A stretch of 64,000 nt of DNA from Sphaerisporangium rubeum (GTDB taxonomy: Bacteria; Actinomycetota; Actinomycetes; Streptosporangiales; Streptosporangiaceae): contig NZ_JACHIU010000001.1 in NCBI RefSeq assembly GCF_014207705.1, forward strand, positions 1,178,001 through 1,242,000, given 5' to 3'. The notes under the pieces were generated by a model that saw nothing but the letters and a program-made list of their open reading frames with translations, did no database searches and was not told the DNA's origin. Below are positions 54,371 through 61,963 of this stretch, piece after piece; position 1 is the first letter of the stretch, and each line of letters opens with the position of its first letter. A program made the position numbers and the translations under genes.

Positions 54371-55867
54371 ATGCGGAAACGCTTGACCTTGATACTCGCG
54401 TTCTGGGCCTCGGTCGTCACCGCGGTCGTGGTGCTGGTCAACCCGCAGTCGGCGGGTGCGTTGATCGGTGGGTTCGACTACGGCCGCGTGCAGCAGGTCG
54501 CGTCGGGGCTCACTGTGCCGTGGGGGATGGCGTTCCTGCCGGACGGGAGCGCGCTGGTCGGTGAGCGCAACTCCGGACGCGTTCTGCAGATACGGCCGGG
54601 GTCGGCGGCCACGGCGGTGGCGACCGTGTCCGGGGTCGTGGCGCAGGGGGAGGCGGGGCTGCTCGGGCTCGCGGTGTCGCCGACGTACGCGAGTGACCAG
54701 TGGGTGTACGCCTACTACACCGCGGCCAGTGACAACCGGCTGATCCGGTTCCGGCTGAGCGCGCCGGGGTCGCCGCAGGTGCTGCTGACGGGGGTGCCGA
54801 AGGCGAGCAACCACGACGGTGGCCGGCTGGCGTTCGGGCCGGACGGCATGCTGTACCTCAGCACCGGTGACGCGGCGAACACGGCGAACGCGCAGAACGT
54901 CAACTCCCTGGCCGGCAAGATCCTGCGGATGACGCCGACCGGCGGGGTGCCGTCCGGCAACCCGTTCGCGAACTCGCTGGTGTACAGCTACGGTCACCGC
55001 AACCCGCAGGGGCTGGCCTGGGACGCGCAGGGCCGCATGTACGCGGCCGAGTTCGGCCAGAACACCTACGACGAGGTCAACCAGATCGTCGCGGGTGGCA
55101 ACTACGGCTGGCCGACCTGTGAGGGCCGCTGCAACAACGCGCAATTCCGCGACCCCATCGTGATCTGGACGACCGCCGAGGCGTCCCCGAGCGGCCTGGC
55201 GTACGCCAACAACACGCTGTTCGTCGGCGCGCTGCGCGGCACCCGCCTGTGGACGGTCCCGCTGAACGGCTCAGGCGGCGCCGGCACCCCGGTGGCCGAG
55301 CTGCAGGGCCAGTACGGCCGCATCCGGTCCGTCGCGGTCGGCCCCGACGGCTGGCTGTGGCTGACCACGAGCAACCGCGACGGCCGTGGCCAGCCGGTCG
55401 CCGCCGACGACCGCGTCCTGCGCATCCCCCCGACCGGCGTGCAGCCCACCCCGACGCCGACCCCCACGGTGACGCCGACCGTGACCCCGACGGTCACCCC
55501 CACCGTGACCCCCACTGTGACCCCCACTGTGACCCCCACTGTGACGCCGACGACCGGCCGTGGCTGCGCCGCGACCTACCGGGTGGTCAACCAGTGGAAC
55601 AACGGCTTCCAGGCCGACGTGACCGTGCGCAACAGCGGCACGGCCGCCATCACCTCCTGGACCGTCACGTTCACCTTCCCCAACGGCCAGACCATCAGCC
55701 AGCTGTGGAGCGGCACCTTCACCCAGTCCGGCGGCAACGTGACGATCCGCCCCGCCAACTGGAACGCGAACCTGGCACCCGGCACCTCCACCACGCTGGG
55801 CTTCAACGGCACCTTCTCCGGTAGCACCAACGGGGTGCCTGCCAACGTGACCTGCACCGCCGCGTAG
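54371..55867 (+). CDS. secreted PQQ-dependent sugar (sorbosone/glucose-type) dehydrogenase with CBM2
   Basis: 498 aa. A Sec signal (RKRLTLILAFWASVVTAVVVLV) precedes a six-blade GDH-type beta propeller: VPWGMAFLPDGSALVGER, NHDGGRLAFGPDGMLYLSTG (catalytic His region), YSYGHRNPQGLAWDAQG, and EFGQNTYDEVNQI. A TVTP repeat linker (seven units) leads to a C-terminal CBM2 (CAATYRVVNQWNNGFQADVT...NWNANLAPGTSTTLGFNG). It probably oxidises sugars at a polysaccharide surface, acting with lytic enzymes. ATG 54371 follows GGGGAG by 6 nt. A strong terminator follows. Confidence 0.9.
   Translation: MRKRLTLILAFWASVVTAVVVLVNPQSAGALIGGFDYGRVQQVASGLTVPWGMAFLPDGSALVGERNSGRVLQIRPGSAATAVATVSGVVAQGEAGLLGLAVSPTYASDQWVYAYYTAASDNRLIRFRLSAPGSPQVLLTGVPKASNHDGGRLAFGPDGMLYLSTGDAANTANAQNVNSLAGKILRMTPTGGVPSGNPFANSLVYSYGHRNPQGLAWDAQGRMYAAEFGQNTYDEVNQIVAGGNYGWPTCEGRCNNAQFRDPIVIWTTAEASPSGLAYANNTLFVGALRGTRLWTVPLNGSGGAGTPVAELQGQYGRIRSVAVGPDGWLWLTTSNRDGRGQPVAADDRVLRIPPTGVQPTPTPTPTVTPTVTPTVTPTVTPTVTPTVTPTVTPTTGRGCAATYRVVNQWNNGFQADVTVRNSGTAAITSWTVTFTFPNGQTISQLWSGTFTQSGGNVTIRPANWNANLAPGTSTTLGFNGTFSGSTNGVPANVTCTAA
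55466..55549 (+). repeat. in-frame tandem 12-bp repeat (TVTP linker)
   Basis: Seven 12-nt units of the type ACnGTnACnCCn encode TVTP repeats linking the propeller to CBM2. Three consecutive units are nearly identical, so slippage could change linker length. Confidence 0.9.
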
Positions 55868-55891
55868 GACCCCGCGGGACACCCCCCGAAA

Positions 55892-55938
55892 GGGCCGCGG
55901 GTGCGTCGAGCTCCTGACCAGCTCCGCACCCGCGGCCC
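55892..55938 (+). terminator. intrinsic terminator after sugar dehydrogenase
   Basis: A 14-bp perfect stem (GGGCCGCGGGTGCG with CGCACCCGCGGCCC) and a 19-nt loop, 24 bp after the stop. Confidence 0.85.
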
Positions 55939-56037
55939 ACTCATGCCGGGAACCGGTGAGAGCAGGGCTTGACTTCATGCGCGGATTGCCCCTAATCGTG
56001 GCCGCATGAACAACGGAGATCTCGCGAGGACCGGCCC

Positions 56038-56748
56038 ATGAACGTCCTGGAACGTCTGCTGCTGTCGGGGACGGTCGAGGAGTGCGAGCCGCTCACCCCG
56101 CGCATGCGGCGGGTGCGGATCGCCGGTCCGGCGCTGCGTGGGCTCGACTGGGTGCCGGGACAGCACGTCCGGCTCAAAGTGGGGGACGTGTTGTCCACGC
56201 GTGCCGTGCTGAGCGGGTTTCGTGATGTGTTGCGCAGCTACTCGGTCTGGCGGTACGACCCGGCCGGCGCGCTGGACGTGTGCGTGCTCGATCACGAGGC
56301 GGCCGGGCCCGGAGCACGGTGGGGACGGCAGGCCGCCGCCGGTCAGCGCGTGATGCTGACCAGGCCGGAGGGACGGCTGGTGCTGCGCGACGGTTCGCCG
56401 TACCACCTGTTTGCAGGGGACGAGACGGCGGCGCCGGCGTTCGGCGCCATGTTGCGGACCCTGCCGGAGGGAGAGCGTGTGTTCGGCGCCGTCGCCGTGG
56501 CGGACGAACGGCCGCCGGTCCCGCGCTCCGGTGAGCTGACCTGGGTGAGCCGGGACGAGACGCCGGACGGGCCGGCCGGTGTGGTCCGCGAGCTGCCGCT
56601 GCCTGCGGAACCCGGCACGGCCTACGTCGCGGGTGAGGCGGCGATTTGCCGGGACGTGCTGCGGCACCTGGTGCGCGAGCGGGGCTGGCCGCGCGCGGCG
56701 GTACGGGTGAAGGCGTTCTGGTCACCAGGGAAGAAGGGGATGGACTGA
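56038..56748 (+). CDS. siderophore-interacting protein (FAD-binding ferric reductase type)
   Basis: 236 aa. A split-barrel FAD domain (VLRSYSVWRYDP contains the RxYS FAD-binding motif; PGQHVRLKVG) is followed by a Rossmann-like NAD(P)H region (LFAGDETAAPAFGAML and YVAGEAAICRDVLRHLV). The C-terminal RVKAFWSPGKKG is typical of the SIP family. It reduces ferric siderophores inside the cell. An 11-codon mini-ORF (56006-56041) overlaps the ATG (ATGA). No siderophore genes are visible nearby. Confidence 0.9.
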   Translation: MNVLERLLLSGTVEECEPLTPRMRRVRIAGPALRGLDWVPGQHVRLKVGDVLSTRAVLSGFRDVLRSYSVWRYDPAGALDVCVLDHEAAGPGARWGRQAAAGQRVMLTRPEGRLVLRDGSPYHLFAGDETAAPAFGAMLRTLPEGERVFGAVAVADERPPVPRSGELTWVSRDETPDGPAGVVRELPLPAEPGTAYVAGEAAICRDVLRHLVRERGWPRAAVRVKAFWSPGKKGMD

Positions 56749-56779
56749 CCGGCCGTGTCGTCGTACCCGCCTGGCAAGG

Positions 56780-56810
56780 TTGACCCTGACACCGTGTGAG
56801 GTCGTAGACC
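56780..56810 (+). promoter_or_regulatory. MerR-type promoter with 19-bp spacer and internal dyad
   Basis: TTGACC (56780-56785) and TAGACC (56805-56810) are separated by 19 bp, the lengthened spacing used by MerR activators. The spacer contains CCTGACAC-C-GTGTGAGG (one mismatch). It sits 10 bp before the MerR-family gene and is probably autoregulated. Confidence 0.65.
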
Positions 56811-56819
56811 AGGGACGTC

Positions 56820-57638
56820 ATGTACAACATCGGAGATTTCGCTCGCATCGGGCGGGTGTCGGTGCGCATGTTGCGGCACTACGACACCCTCGGCCTGCTC
56901 CACCCCGCGCGGGTGGACCCGGTCAACGGGTACCGCTACTACGAGGCCGCGCAGTTGTCGCGGCTCAACCGGCTGATCGCGCTGAAGGAGCTCGGCCTCA
57001 CCCTTCAGCAGGTGGGGCTGATCCTCACCGACAAGGTCGGCACGGAGGAGCTGCACGGCATGCTGCGGTTGCGCCGTGCGGAGCTGGCGGCGCAGGTCGA
57101 GGCCGGCAACCAGCGGCTGGCCCGGGTCGAGGCGAGACTCCGGCTGATCGAGACGGAGGGTGTCGTGTCGACCGACATCGTGATCAAGAGTGTCCCGGCG
57201 GTGCGGCTCGCCGAGCTGAGCGCGGTCGCCGAGAGTTACGCGGCCGAGCACATCGGGCCGGTGATCCAGCCGCTGTACCCGGAGCTGATGAGCCGGATCG
57301 AGGCAGCCGGCCTCGCCATCACCGGCCCGAGCGTCGCCTACTACGAGCAGACCGGCGACGGCGTCCGCGTCCACGCGGGCTTCCCCGTCAACCTCGACCC
57401 CGTGAAGGAGTACGACTTCGACATCGCCGACCTGCCTCCCATCGAGCGGGCCGCCACCACGATCCACCACGGCCCGATGCACGACGTCGACGTCACCATG
57501 CAGCAACTCGCCAAGTGGATCGAGGAGAACGGTTACCGGAGCACCGGCTTCGCGCGTGAGGTCTACATCCAGTACGGCCACGGCGACCCGGCGGACTGGG
57601 TGACCGAGCTGCAGGAACCCGTCACCGGGCCCGCGTAG
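56820..57638 (+). CDS. MerR-family regulator with GyrI-like effector domain (BmrR type)
   Basis: 272 aa. The MerR DNA-binding domain (YNIGDFARIGRVSVRMLRHYDTLGLLHPARVDPVNGYRYYEAAQ) is followed by a coiled coil. A GyrI-like ligand-binding domain follows (VPAVRLAEL...YEQTGDGVRVHAGFPV...TTIHHGPMHDVDVTMQQL). It likely senses lipophilic drugs or cations. It starts at ATG 56820, very close to the promoter, so the mRNA may be leaderless. The target besides itself is unknown. Confidence 0.9.
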   Translation: MYNIGDFARIGRVSVRMLRHYDTLGLLHPARVDPVNGYRYYEAAQLSRLNRLIALKELGLTLQQVGLILTDKVGTEELHGMLRLRRAELAAQVEAGNQRLARVEARLRLIETEGVVSTDIVIKSVPAVRLAELSAVAESYAAEHIGPVIQPLYPELMSRIEAAGLAITGPSVAYYEQTGDGVRVHAGFPVNLDPVKEYDFDIADLPPIERAATTIHHGPMHDVDVTMQQLAKWIEENGYRSTGFAREVYIQYGHGDPADWVTELQEPVTGPA

Positions 57639-57646
57639 CCCTGACG

Positions 57647-58585
57647 TCAGCGGTACTCCTCCTGCTTCTCCACGATGCCGCGCACGTCCAGCGCGACATG
57701 GGCCTGCACGCCGCCGGGAAGGGTGGTGGCGACGGCGCGCCAGGTGCCGTGGTCGTCGGGACGGAGCTGGAGGTCGGCGCCGAGGAAGACGACGACACCC
57801 GCCGCCGCGAGGGCTTGGAGACGGGGGAGCCAGGCCGGCGGCGGGCCGTCGTTGACGAAACGGGTGAACCCGTCGAGCCAGGGGTCGCCGTGGGTGTCCC
57901 CCAAGGTGTCGCGCAGGGTGCGGGCCGCGACGGCGAGGGCCAGGTCGGCGCTGTGCGCCTGGTCGGTGCGGCGGGTGAGGTCGGCGTCGAGGTAGCCGTG
58001 CATCCAGCGGCGCAGGGCAGCCGTGTCGCCGAACTTGATGCCGTCGAGTGGCCGGTCCACACGGCTCAGGTTGAGGCGGTCGGCGAAGCGCGGCACGGCC
58101 CGGCGGATCAGTGCGCGCATCTCCTTGCCGTCCCACTCCTCGGCGGCGTACGCGGCGGCGAACTCGTCCCACGTCGTGCGGACGCGGCGGGGATGACCGT
58201 TGATCAGCTCGTGGTAGTAGGCGTACGCCAGGTCCTTGGCCACGTGGGGCCACACCTCGCGCCGCCACCGGGAGACCCGGCGCGGCAGCTTCCTGGGGGT
58301 GGCGAACCTCGGCGCCGGCACCGGGCCGGCCGCGAGCGGGTAGGGGATGGCGGCGCGGTACGGCACACCGCGGCCGGACCCGAGGAGGACGACCGGCTCG
58401 CCGCCGCCTGGCAGGTACGCCACCCGGCCGTGGCCGTCACGGGTGAACGCGCCGCCGCGTCCTTCGGTGAGCACCGCGAGCAGGCGGGGGAGTCCGGTCC
58501 CCATGCCGCGGACGATCACGGGCTGCCCGGCGGGCACCCGCTCGGGGGTGAGTTCCAGTGCCGGACGGTCGAGAACCTTCACCAT
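57647..58585 (-). CDS. truncated FAD/NAD(P)-binding protein homologue (middle-to-C-terminal part only)
   Basis: 312 aa. It corresponds, by recalled family layout, to the central part of actinobacterial FAD/NAD(P)-binding proteins (about 600 aa): PVIVRGMGTGLPRLLAVLTEGRGGAF, LLGSGRGVPYRA, VWPHVAKDLAYAYYHELIN, PAWLPRLQALAAAGVV. The FAD Rossmann N-terminus and the last part of the family are missing. Nonetheless ATG 58585 has a good GGGAGG, so it could be expressed. It is either a decaying pseudogene or a stand-alone domain; cofactor binding is not expected without the Rossmann motif. Confidence 0.7.
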   Translation of the reverse strand: MVKVLDRPALELTPERVPAGQPVIVRGMGTGLPRLLAVLTEGRGGAFTRDGHGRVAYLPGGGEPVVLLGSGRGVPYRAAIPYPLAAGPVPAPRFATPRKLPRRVSRWRREVWPHVAKDLAYAYYHELINGHPRRVRTTWDEFAAAYAAEEWDGKEMRALIRRAVPRFADRLNLSRVDRPLDGIKFGDTAALRRWMHGYLDADLTRRTDQAHSADLALAVAARTLRDTLGDTHGDPWLDGFTRFVNDGPPPAWLPRLQALAAAGVVVFLGADLQLRPDDHGTWRAVATTLPGGVQAHVALDVRGIVEKQEEYR

Positions 58586-58605
58586 GGCAGCCTCCCGCGC
58601 CTATT

Positions 58606-58632
58606 TACCTATATACAAGGTAGGAATTACCT
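58606..58632. promoter_or_regulatory. alternating TACCT/AGGTA half-sites in divergent promoter region
   Basis: TACCT (58606), AGGTA (58618) and TACCT (58628) alternate with 7- and 5-bp spacers in an AT-rich patch (TATATA). This is upstream of the truncated FAD gene on the minus strand. It is a possible operator/promoter. Confidence 0.35.
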
Positions 58633-58693
58633 GAATAACTGTCAACGCCGATCAGGGCATGTGTATCGCCTCTGGGGTTGCGGCGTCCGGTGA

Positions 58694-58723
58694 TTGACAG
58701 CTAAAACCGAGTTTTCCTACCGT
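58694..58723 (+). promoter_or_regulatory. promoter for the sfnB-remnant/ssuD unit
   Basis: TTGACA (58694-58699) and TACCGT (58718-58723) are separated by 18 bp. AAAAC-CGA-GTTTT (58703-58715) forms an inverted repeat within the spacer, a candidate regulator site, possibly for sulfur control. Confidence 0.5.
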
Positions 58724-58754
58724 GTACGTGGGTTAGTGAGCGCGCAGGGGTGGG

Positions 58755-58877
58755 ATGACACACGTGATCGGCTCCGAGCGGACCCACACCCCGCACGACC
58801 CGGTGCGCTGGAAGATCCAGCACATCGGCAGCTACACGCTCAACGGCACCCGTCCGCCGAGACACGGAGTCATCTGA
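58755..58877 (+). pseudogene. C-terminal remnant of an SfnB/DszC-like acyl-CoA dehydrogenase-type gene
   Basis: A 40-codon frame from ATG 58755: MTHVIGSERTHTPHDPVRWK, then IQHIGSYTLNGTRPPRHGVI and a stop. The RTHTPHDPVRWK...IGxYxLNGxxPPRH pattern is the C-terminus of SfnB/DszC-like flavoproteins used for organosulfur desulfurisation (recalled, not searched). Everything upstream is gone: an in-frame TGA at 58737 precedes the ATG. Its TGA overlaps the ssuD ATG (TGATG), so the remnant is still coupled to the next gene and may act as a leader. Operons of sfnB and ssuD are common. Confidence 0.65.
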
Positions 58878-60016
58878 TGAAGTTCCACTGGTTCCTGCCG
58901 ACCAACGGCGACAGCCGTACCATCGTCGGCGGCGGCCACGGGCTCGCCGCCGGCGCCTCGGGCCGGGACCGTCCGCCGACCCGCCGCTACCTCGGCCAGA
59001 TCGCGCAGGCCGCCGAGGACCTCGGCTTCGACGGCGCGCTCACCCCCACCGGCTCCTGGTGCGAGGACGCGTGGCTCACCACGGCGTTCCTGGTGTCCAC
59101 CACAGAACGGCTGAAGTTCCTCGTCGCGTTCCGGCCCGGCTTCGTCAGCCCCACGCTGGCCGCGCAGATGGCCGCCACCTACCAGTGGCAGTCGGAAGGC
59201 AGGCTCCTGCTGAACGTCGTCACCGGCGGCGAGACCCACGAGCAGCGCGCCTACGGCGACTTCCTCGGCAAGGACGAACGCTACGAGCGCACCGCCGAGT
59301 TCCTGCACGTCGTCCGCGGCCTGTGGCGGGGGGAGACCGTCACCTACGAAGGCAGGCACGTGCATGTGGAGAACGCACGCCTGGCCCGGCTCCCCGACCC
59401 GGTGCCGCCGCTGTACTTCGGCGGCTCCTCGGCCGCGGCGGGCCCGGTGGCGGCCAAGCACACCGACGTGTACCTGACCTGGGGAGAGCCGCCGGACGCG
59501 GTCGCCGAGAAGATCAGGTGGATCCTCGGCCTCGCCGCCGACGAGGGCCGCGCCATGCGGTTCGGCATCCGCCTGCACGTCATCACCCGCGACACCTCCG
59601 AGGAGGCCTGGGCCCAGGCGGACAAGCTGCTCGACGGCATCGACCCCGCCACCGTGCGGAAGGTCCAGGCGGGCCTGCGCCGCAGCGAGTCCGAGGGCCA
59701 GCGCCGCATGCTCGACCTGCACGGCGGCTCACGCGACGGCCTGGAGGTCGCCCCCAACCTGTGGGCCGGCGTCGGCCTGGTGCGCGGCGGCGCGGGAACG
59801 GCCCTGGTCGGCAGCCACGAGGAGGTCGCCGACCGCATCGCCGAGTACCACGAGCTCGGCATCTCCGAATTCGTCCTGTCCGGCTACCCCCACCTGGAGG
59901 AGGCGTACTGGTTCGGCGAAGGTGTGCTCCCCCTGCTGGAGGAACGCGGCCTGTGGGCCCACCCGGCCCGCCCCACCTCGCGACGACCGGCACTCGTGCC
60001 GTTCGCGGCGTCCTGA
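58877..60016 (+). CDS. ssuD: LLM-class flavin-dependent monooxygenase, alkanesulfonate monooxygenase type
   Basis: 379 aa. It begins MKFHWFLPTNGDSR and has the FMN-dependent luciferase-like fold: GFDGALTPTGSWCEDAW, FRPGFVSPTLAAQMAATYQWQSEGR, LNVVTGGETHEQRAYGDFL with the conserved region, and a C-terminal GxGISEFVLSGYPHLEEAYWFGEGVLP. SsuD-type enzymes release sulfite from alkanesulfonates during sulfur starvation. ATG 58877 is coupled to the upstream remnant (TGATG) and has CGGAG upstream. No ssuE or ABC transporter genes adjoin. Its convergent neighbour is a broken nucleoside hydrolase gene. Confidence 0.9.
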   Translation: MKFHWFLPTNGDSRTIVGGGHGLAAGASGRDRPPTRRYLGQIAQAAEDLGFDGALTPTGSWCEDAWLTTAFLVSTTERLKFLVAFRPGFVSPTLAAQMAATYQWQSEGRLLLNVVTGGETHEQRAYGDFLGKDERYERTAEFLHVVRGLWRGETVTYEGRHVHVENARLARLPDPVPPLYFGGSSAAAGPVAAKHTDVYLTWGEPPDAVAEKIRWILGLAADEGRAMRFGIRLHVITRDTSEEAWAQADKLLDGIDPATVRKVQAGLRRSESEGQRRMLDLHGGSRDGLEVAPNLWAGVGLVRGGAGTALVGSHEEVADRIAEYHELGISEFVLSGYPHLEEAYWFGEGVLPLLEERGLWAHPARPTSRRPALVPFAAS

Positions 60017-60060
60017 ACCGGTCGTGCCGTCGATGCCGAGCACGACCCAGGCAGGATCGG

Positions 60061-60838
60061 TCATCGGCTCAGTACCTCCACGAAGTCGGCGACGAAACGT
60101 GGTGCGTCGACCGCGGTGACGACACGGGTGGGTGGCGCCGGGGTGGAGGGGAACGCCGGCGGCAGCCCGTCGTGGGTGCGCATCAGCCGCGCGCGGCTCG
60201 TGAACCGGTGGCCGACGACGTTCACCGGCCCGTCGACCCACGCCGTGGCGAACGACGGGTCCAGCAGCACACCGGCGGCCAGCGGGTCGTGCAGCGGGAT
60301 GATCCCGCGGCCCCATTCGTGCCGGTAGAAGTCCAGGTAGGCGTCGAGGATCTCGGTGGCGAACGTGCTCACCGGCGTGCCGGCCGCGCGCAGCGCGCCG
60401 ACGGTAGCGGGTGAACAGCTCCGGATCGAGGCGCAGCGCCTCGGCCAGGTTGGTCAGCGGCCCGAGCGCCAGCAGGTCCAGCTCACCGGGCTGTTCCCGG
60501 CCGAGGCGCACCAGCAGCCCGGCGGCGCTCTCACCGGTGACGGCCGGCAGCGGACGGTCGTGGCCGAGGTCGCCGAGACCGTCCCGGCCGTGCGCGGTGC
60601 TCACGATGAGCGGCGGCCCCGACAGCGGCGCCGCGGCGCCGCGTGCCACCGGCACGTCCAGCCCGAGCAGCGCCGTCACGTACCCGATGTTGCGCACCGC
60701 GTCCTCCTCGGCGCAGTTGCCGAACACCGACGTGACGGCGGCGATCTCGGCGTCCGGCCTCCCGGCCAGGTAGAGCAGGGTGTGCGCGTCGTCGATCCCG
60801 GTGTCGGTGTCGACGACGACGCGCCTGACCTCGGTCAT
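60061..60838 (-). pseudogene. nucleoside hydrolase (IunH-like), broken by internal deletion/frameshift
   Basis: The N-terminal part starts at ATG 60838 (GGAAGAGG upstream): MTEVRRVVVDTDTGIDDAHT with the DxDxxxDD calcium/active-site motif, continuing to LALGPLTNLAEALRLDPELF. Around 60400 the frame shifts. The C-terminal part reads on in another frame from LRAAGTPVSTFATEILDAYL with PLHDPLAAGVLLDPSF, containing the conserved active-site HDP, and stops at 60061. The central part (the MGG...NVTPxAEFNxxxDPEA region of the family, about 70-90 residues) is missing. Total length of about 259 codons compares with about 320. Therefore it is a deletion plus frameshift and non-functional. Confidence 0.8.
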
Positions 60839-61023
60839 ACGGCCTCTTCCGCATCTTCTTGTGGCCGGTCGCGCGGGCCTCGTACCCGAGCGAGGTGCCC
60901 CACCGGACAGATCGTCAATCGGCCCGCGCAACATCGTGACAGCGGCCTGACAACATCGCGGTGCTTGCCTGTCTCCTGTGGCCCCCCGCCGTGGGGAGGT
61001 CCGGAGAACCAGGAGAGACGACC

Positions 61024-61956
61024 GTGTCCGACAAGAAGATCATCGCTGTGGTCGGTGCCACCGGAAGCCAGGGTGGCGGCGTGGCTCGCGCCGTACTCGG
61101 AGACCCGGCCTCGGGGTTCGCCGTGCGAGCGCTCACCCGCGACCCCGGGTCTGAGGCCGCGCGGGAGCTCGCGGCGCGCGGTGCGCAGGTCGTGGCCGCC
61201 GACCTGGACGACCCCGGCAGCCTGCGTGCCGCGCTGGACGGCGCGCACGGCGCGTTCTTCGTCACCGACTTCTGGGCCCACCTGTCGGTGGAGCGCGAGC
61301 AGGCGCAGGCACGCGCGCTGGCGCGGGCCGCGGCGGACGCCGGGGTGCGGCACGCCGTGTGGTCCACCTTGCCGGACACGCGGGTGGACATACCGCTGGA
61401 CGACGACCGCCTGCCTGTGCTGGCCGGCCGGTACACCACGCCGCACTTCGACGGGAAGGCCGAGGCGAACGGCTTCTTCACCGACGCCGGGGTGCCGACG
61501 ACATTCCTCGAGACGACGTTCTACTTCGAGAACCTCCTCGGCCCGATGGCCCCGGTCCGCCAGGACGACGGCACGCTCGCCGTGACCCTGCCGATGGCCG
61601 GTCACCGGATCGCCGGCATCGCCACCGAGGACATCGGCCGGGTCGCCTACGGCGTTCTCAAGCACCCCGAGCTGATCGGACGGACCGTCGCCGTCTCCGG
61701 CGACCACCTCACCGGCGCGGAGATCGCCGCGCACCTCACCGAGGCGCTCGGCGAGCCGGTGGCCTACCGGCCCCAGTCCCTCGCGGATTTCCGCGCGGTC
61801 GCGGGGGACGAGTTCGCCAACACCTTCGGGTACTACCAGTTCGCGGAGCAGACCATCCTCGCCGCGCGGGACTTCGCCGCGATCCGTGCGCTCGACCCCG
61901 ACCTGGAGGACTTCCCGGCCTGGCTGGCGCGCAACAAGGACCGCTTCGGCTCCTGA
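61024..61956 (+). CDS. NmrA-family NAD(P)-binding protein
   Basis: 310 aa. The Rossmann motif is IIAVVGATGSQGGGVARAVL. NmrA-type blocks follow: VAADLDDPGSLRAALDGAHGAFFVTDFW, HAVWSTLPDT, GRYTTPHFDGKAEANGFF and FLETTFYFENLLG. It binds NAD(P) and may act as a redox sensor or reductase; the catalytic triad is atypical, as in NmrA. GTG 61024 follows AGGAGAG by 6 nt. It converges with a SARP gene (7-bp gap). Confidence 0.88.
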   Translation: MSDKKIIAVVGATGSQGGGVARAVLGDPASGFAVRALTRDPGSEAARELAARGAQVVAADLDDPGSLRAALDGAHGAFFVTDFWAHLSVEREQAQARALARAAADAGVRHAVWSTLPDTRVDIPLDDDRLPVLAGRYTTPHFDGKAEANGFFTDAGVPTTFLETTFYFENLLGPMAPVRQDDGTLAVTLPMAGHRIAGIATEDIGRVAYGVLKHPELIGRTVAVSGDHLTGAEIAAHLTEALGEPVAYRPQSLADFRAVAGDEFANTFGYYQFAEQTILAARDFAAIRALDPDLEDFPAWLARNKDRFGS

Positions 61957-61963
61957 CGGGAGG

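Noticed and set aside
55466-55549. possible CRISPR-like repeat
   Set aside because: The units are contiguous, without spacers, and in frame, coding a Thr/Pro linker.
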